Part shown: piece after piece, positions 59,680 through 64,000 of the stretch
Position numbering within the stretch: the first letter of the stretch is position 1
How the letters are laid out: each line of letters starts with the position of its first letter
Assembly: GCA_030762175.1 (NCBI GenBank)
Contig: CM060838.1
Location: 20,479,001 to 20,543,000, forward strand
Reading direction: 5' to 3'
Origin: Metallyticus violacea
Lineage: Eukaryota > Arthropoda > Insecta > Mantodea > Metallyticidae
Length of the DNA: 64,000 nucleotides
The notes under the pieces: generated by a model
What the model saw: the letters and a program-made list of their open reading frames with translations, nothing else
Told to the model about the DNA's origin: nothing
Databases searched by the model: none
Translations under genes and position numbers: made by a program

Positions 59680-60115
59680 TTCTTCCTTAAAGAAATACTA
59701 AAAGCAAATAGCTACTCAAATTTGCTTTGAAATCACAGCTGTCACAAATTTATTTCCAAATCCCCTCAACCTGAATGCAGGATTTTTTTATTAACAAGAT
59801 GGAGCTCAAGCTCACTGTGGGCAGAATATTCGTCAGCACTAAGACTAGATTTTCCCACAACAATGAATTGGTAAGAGAGGTCACGTACCTACAGATCCCT
59901 ATATTTGTCACCTGACTTCTTTTTAGGAGTCATTAGAAGTCAGTACTATTTCTAAAAAGATACAACTTAAAATATCCGGAATCTCTAATAATAGGAGCAG
60001 TGCAAGACATTCCTAAAGCCTAGTTTCTACGATTAATAGCACATTGTCTTGACCACAGAATTTAGACATGTTTTGTATAATGTCAAAGCAAAGTAATTTG
60101 ATTTTGATGTAGCTA
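59240..60115 (+). pseudogene. transposase relic split by an AT array
   Basis: A stretch of 125 codons is open from 59240 to 59616. Its end, NKNSDRRMQFCDGM, resembles the DRRxQFCEWM segment of IS630/mariner-like transposases; the N-terminal 85 codons are not recognised. After an AT palindrome (59635-59678), frames at about 59795-59900 give QQDGAQAHCGQNIRQH with the second catalytic Asp. FPQQ-x-IGKRGHVPTDPYIC and PDFFLGVIRSQYY follow, corresponding to the RWIGRGG, PRSPDLTPxDFFLWG and KSxVY motifs. Stops and frameshifts are frequent in the second part. The first catalytic region is missing, possibly replaced by the AT array. Confidence 0.62.
59635..59678. repeat. 44-bp perfect palindrome built on (AT)n
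   Basis: GGACAT, then an AT array, then ATGTCC. The unique hexanucleotides at both ends are exact complements, so the whole 44 bp is self-complementary. Confidence 0.95.
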
Positions 60116-63100
60116 AAATAACAACAACACTTATAATAAATGTATCAAATCATATTATAATTGTAGACTTTGTTTCGATGATGAACAACAAATAGATTGA
60201 ACAAAGAAATAACAACTGTTAAGAATCACGAAAACAAAACTTACAACAGTAATCATCACCACAATGCTTTTAATTTGCTCAGAATAAAAAGTAATACTGT
60301 GTACCATTAGTTAACAAATATAATTATTTTAAATAGGTAAGCTTGTAAATGATATATAATGCTAATGTTAAATATTATTTAATTCGTTTATTTTTTAAAA
60401 ATGTAAACTATTTTACTGATATCTTCTGTAGTCACTCTCTCCAAACAAAACAATCGACAACATTTACCACAAGTAAATCTTCCTTATTTTCAAGAGTGAT
60501 ATTTGGTCAACAGTTTATGTATAGATATAAAATAAGTGTATTTTTACTAACCTAACGATCTTCTATATTTCTATTATTGACAAGGAAAGATTTTCACTAA
60601 AGATAAGTTATCAACATTAATACAAATAAAAATGAAACATCACACTGCCTTCTTCTTTTTTTTTTTTTTTTAAGTGTATTATTGGATGTCGTGCACCAAC
60701 GAGAAATCTATAGGTATAGTTGAATTTCTTTTAAAATAAAAAACTAGTTCGCCAACATGCCGATAAATAAGTGTTTTGATCCATCGAATAATTAATATTT
60801 AATTTGTGAAATAACTTGTTTAAAGTTCATAATTGACATTCCTTCAATAATTATAATTTATACCGAGAACTAGTTATTATATAGAACACCATTAACTATG
60901 CTTTAACTATAACACATTGAAACAGTATCAGCGTTCTGCCATTAGTGCCATGTCATATAGTTTTTTCTTTAAGGAAATTTACTAGTGTTATAAATCACAA
61001 GGGTTTGGTCATAGAAAAGTCTATACCTATATCACGGGAGAAGTAAATGGATTTTTATGACAGTGCTCTCAAATTATTAAATAATATCCGTTTTGAAATT
61101 ACCAATTTTAACAAATGCACTCCTCGAATAAATATAATTATCAATGACGATTTCACAGTTAATAACCATTAGTTAAACAATAACACACATGCAACGCATA
61201 TTGTTCTACTAACTGAACATTGTAGTTTTTACCATGATAATTGTTGAATTTACTAAATGGAACAAAAAAATTGAATTGAATATCAAGTTTCCTGAAGCAT
61301 ATTTAGTACTAAATAACTATAACGAACACCCAAATTTAAGAAAGGTTAACAAGGATTTCCATAGATTTCCCAAATTAATAACTGTTTCTTAATTACATAT
61401 TTAAAAACTAGTACCTGGATCATAGGCGCTATAAGGCAAAGAAATTAACCGCAACAAAAGAATGAAATTTTGAGATAACAAGGCCAGAGAGATATCGCCT
61501 TGACACCACAATTGTCACAAAGTACGGAATGGTGACTCGCCCGGTTCCCAAGCCAGAGGCCAAAAAATGCTTTCTTCACAATTCCCTTTTGACAGTTGCT
61601 TTCAAGAAAGTTTCAGATAAGTGAGTATATCAAAGAAAGAAAAGTGAAGAGGAAAAGACAAAGGTGAATTATGTAACGTGACATCGCGGTATCAACCAAA
61701 GAAATGCAGGAGCCTATAGAAACAGATAACTTGGTAGTGCATTATGAAATTGTATATTGTAATGCCTGCCGAGTCAGAAACATTCAGAACATAGAAATTG
61801 GTTTAAATCGCAATATGCATGATGTAGATGCAAGAGACGGTGCAGTAAATCTCATATCAGAGAGCTCAGTGCCTTTATATTATTGTGAAATGTGGCACTG
61901 CTAATGTTTATATTAGTGTGGTTGTAATTAATCTCTCAGCTACGTGAATTCTAGAGTGCTAAAGAGCGTACATCTTTTCATTAGGTATAAAAAAGAACTC
62001 CTGAGGAAATTATAAAAGTAATAAACGCAGAAACATAGAAGGAGGTAAGGATTATAATTTAGATAAAGCGACAACACCTGCTACTTGAAGGGCAGTAACA
62101 AGTTGAACGACCATACCTGGAGATGATGACGCAACATTTTATTTTCGTCTGCCTACGGACCCTCAGGTACATACTTTTCTGGCTTACTGGATAAAATATT
62201 GCCTCTCCTACTGCTCCACTACTGGAAATGAAAAATCTTGGCCTTGTTTAATTTTGTTTTCCAGAGAGCACCCGGTGCCCACACGCCCTTGTTGTTTTCA
62301 GTGGCGAGGTTTCAGCTGCCTTTCTCTTTGTAAGAAAATGCCGCAGTGTTTTTCGCGATGGAGAAGAAAATACAAGCTGAGACTCGATATTACAATCTGC
62401 TTCCGCTAACATTACTAAACAAATCTGAAAGTGAGCAATTGGAATTTTTAATACATGAAAGAACTTATTTGTAGTATAATTTTTGAAACGCATAAAAAAG
62501 TTACCTATCAAACACTTGCTAAACCTTATTAATTTCACTGCAAAAATGCCAAAAGAACAGTATACAAACATTAATGAATTTCAGAAGTTGTCTTAAACAG
62601 AAAAATCATTGTTCCCTCTGCATAAATAGTTTTATCTTACAGATTATTTTTCAATTATTTAGGAATAAAGTAAAAAAAAAAATATTTAATAAAAATTTTA
62701 TTGTTCTCGAAAGACATTTCATTATAATGGTGAAAAAATTAAAATCATAGTAAGCTTTGCCAAATTGAGACCAAAGGTGCAGTCATTCATAAAATTATAC
62801 TAATAAGAATAATATTTACATGATAATAGCGGATTCTAACAAATTAGAGTTTACAAACGAGTTTTTTTTTTAAAATTATTATTTCATGTATGTGAAAGTC
62901 TCCGCAAAAACTGAACCAACGTTAGACTGGGTTTTGTAGCCTCTCGCTAAAAGCGCTGCTCAGCAGATTCGGAGCATTTCTGAATAACATTCCTTTGAAA
63001 GCGATCTAATGAGAATTCTGAACATTAAAAACTGCCAAATTAAGATTGCATTTTATTAAATAATAAAATATGTTTTGTTTTTGGTTGTTAAACATTAGCA

Positions 63101-63337
63101 ATTAACAGTAAATATAACAAGATACTATGGGCTTAACGTTTTGCTTAGTTAAGTGCACTGTTTGTGTCTAACGACTATATTCCATAACACATGATATTTA
63201 TTAAGCCTTTGACGGATTTCACTCATTAATTACCCAAAAAATATTAGAGATAGCAGCGTGTGGTTTTCTGCATTGCAGTTGTCAAACTCAAAAAGTTTCT
63301 GTAAACTAGATGGCTACCGTATTTATAGCAATACAAT
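60116..63337. other. no recognised gene or element over 3.2 kb
   Basis: AT-rich with a T-run near 60658-60672. Short frames (60349-60555, 61704-61904 on plus, 62248-62571 on minus) show no motif. Confidence 0.45.
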
Positions 63338-63780
63338 GTGTTCTTTTATTCAGAAAAAGAGATGTACAGCACAAAGCAAGAAATTTGGATCTCACTGTTT
63401 CTTGTTTTCTCGGACGAGCTCGCTTTTCACTTGTCCGGAAAGGTTAAAATACATAATGTTCGGATATGGGAATCCGAGAATCCTTTGATTTGTAAAATTG
63501 AAAGAGATGGTATGAAGTAAATAGCCATTCTTTCTTCAAAAGACTACTCTTCGTGTCATTTTTATGTGTTTGAAATTTTTTTAATTTCACAAGTGGAACG
63601 CTTACAACAAATCATTTTCCAACTAGGTGGTGCACCTTGACACTGTGCTTATAATGTCCCTGATTGTTTGAATCTGCATTTCAACATTAGGTGGAATGAT
63701 AAGCGGAGAAACACATGTCCAAGTGATCACAAATGAATACAATATTTTGACTTGACAATTTAAATGGAAAAAACTGCATA
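63338..63780 (+). pseudogene. IS630/mariner-like transposase, central fragment
   Basis: Reads LFLVFSDELAFHLSGKVKIH then NVRIWESENPLICKIERDGM, matching the FSDEATFHLSGKVNRHNxRIWGSENPH motif around the first catalytic Asp. Further on (about 63604-63720), QQIIFQLGGAP, a stop, then YNVPDCLNLHFNIRWNDKR correspond to IFQQDGAPPHWxxDVRxxLNxHLPxRWIGR. The second catalytic Asp of QQDGAP is Gly here (QLGGAP). N-terminal and C-terminal parts were not found within the window. Confidence 0.82.
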
Positions 63781-63986
63781 TTTCTACTCGTAATACTTTT
63801 AGAATTATAAAGGAGTGAAATCCGTTAGACTTTATGAACTTACTGTATAATATCTACCATCTTAAATAAGTATCGGTATATACATCCTGGCATTCCTTCA
63901 GCAGAAAATGTACAAGGTGAGTTTATAGAAAATAAAAAAAAATGTACAAAATTTGCACGAAGAATAAAGAAGTGATCTCAAATATA

Positions 63987-64000
63987 CAGAGGGTGCCAAA
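63987..64000. mobile_element. start of GAGGGTGCC element, copy 4, cut by the window edge
   Basis: TA (63985-63986) followed by CAGAGGGTGCCAAA, identical to the left end of copies 1 and 3. The rest lies beyond the window, so its orientation and content are unknown. Confidence 0.75.

Noticed and set aside
1..64000. CRISPR array, operons or an endogenous virus
   Set aside because: No regularly spaced repeats and no bacterial gene layout. No viral polymerase, capsid or envelope-like frame was seen on either strand.

Overview
This window looks like nuclear DNA of an arthropod, most likely an insect with a large, repeat-rich genome. The evidence is an AT-rich background, one spliced exon of an animal FERM-domain gene, two abundant tRNA-derived SINE families, and many decayed mariner/IS630-type transposons plus a Jockey-type LINE 3' end. 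Open frames are short and random-looking, and nothing resembles bacterial gene organisation. A cockroach- or termite-like source would fit, but that is an inference; no species can be named from the sequence alone.

Only one piece of host coding sequence can be supported: an 88-bp exon at 10416-10503 (+), with a clean acceptor and a consensus donor, encoding the F2/F3 junction of a band-4.1-type FERM domain. No neighbouring exon of this gene was recognised, so much of the window may be intron, perhaps more than 53 kb downstream of the exon.

The rest is a graveyard of mobile elements. (1) SINE-A has a Ser/Leu-tRNA-like head, eight copies at about 1.2, 4.2, 8.7, 28.6, 40.1, 44.6, 47.1 and 49.7 kb; three are framed by clear 10-12 bp target-site duplications. 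(2) SINE-B has a different tRNA-like head, seven copies at about 1.9, 4.9, 14.8, 31.2, 35.9, 58.2 and 58.8 kb. (3) SINE-C is a single 450-bp copy at 13.2-13.6 kb with another tRNA-like head. (4) A fragment at 41.95 kb resembles the internal promoter region of 5S rRNA. (5) A non-autonomous DNA transposon family ends in GAGGGTGCC with TA targets (3.1, 23.7, 30.0 kb, and a fourth end at the right edge). Its copies carry differently deleted remains of one transposase. (6) A second IS630-like family with TTATCCAATTA ends lies at 17.6, 34.1 and, as a lone end, 28.2 kb. (7) A third IS630-like deletion derivative with CAGGGTGG ends lies at 45.1 kb. (8) Old transposase relics without clear ends lie at 12.2, 15.0, 31.7, 52.6, 59.3-60.1 and 63.3 kb. 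(9) A Jockey-type reverse transcriptase 3' end lies at 9.3 kb beside a 110-bp inverted repeat.

No intact transposase, rRNA gene, functional tRNA gene or CRISPR array was found. The most interesting structure is the set of internally deleted transposons sharing ends but differing in breakpoints and in copy number of a subterminal repeat.
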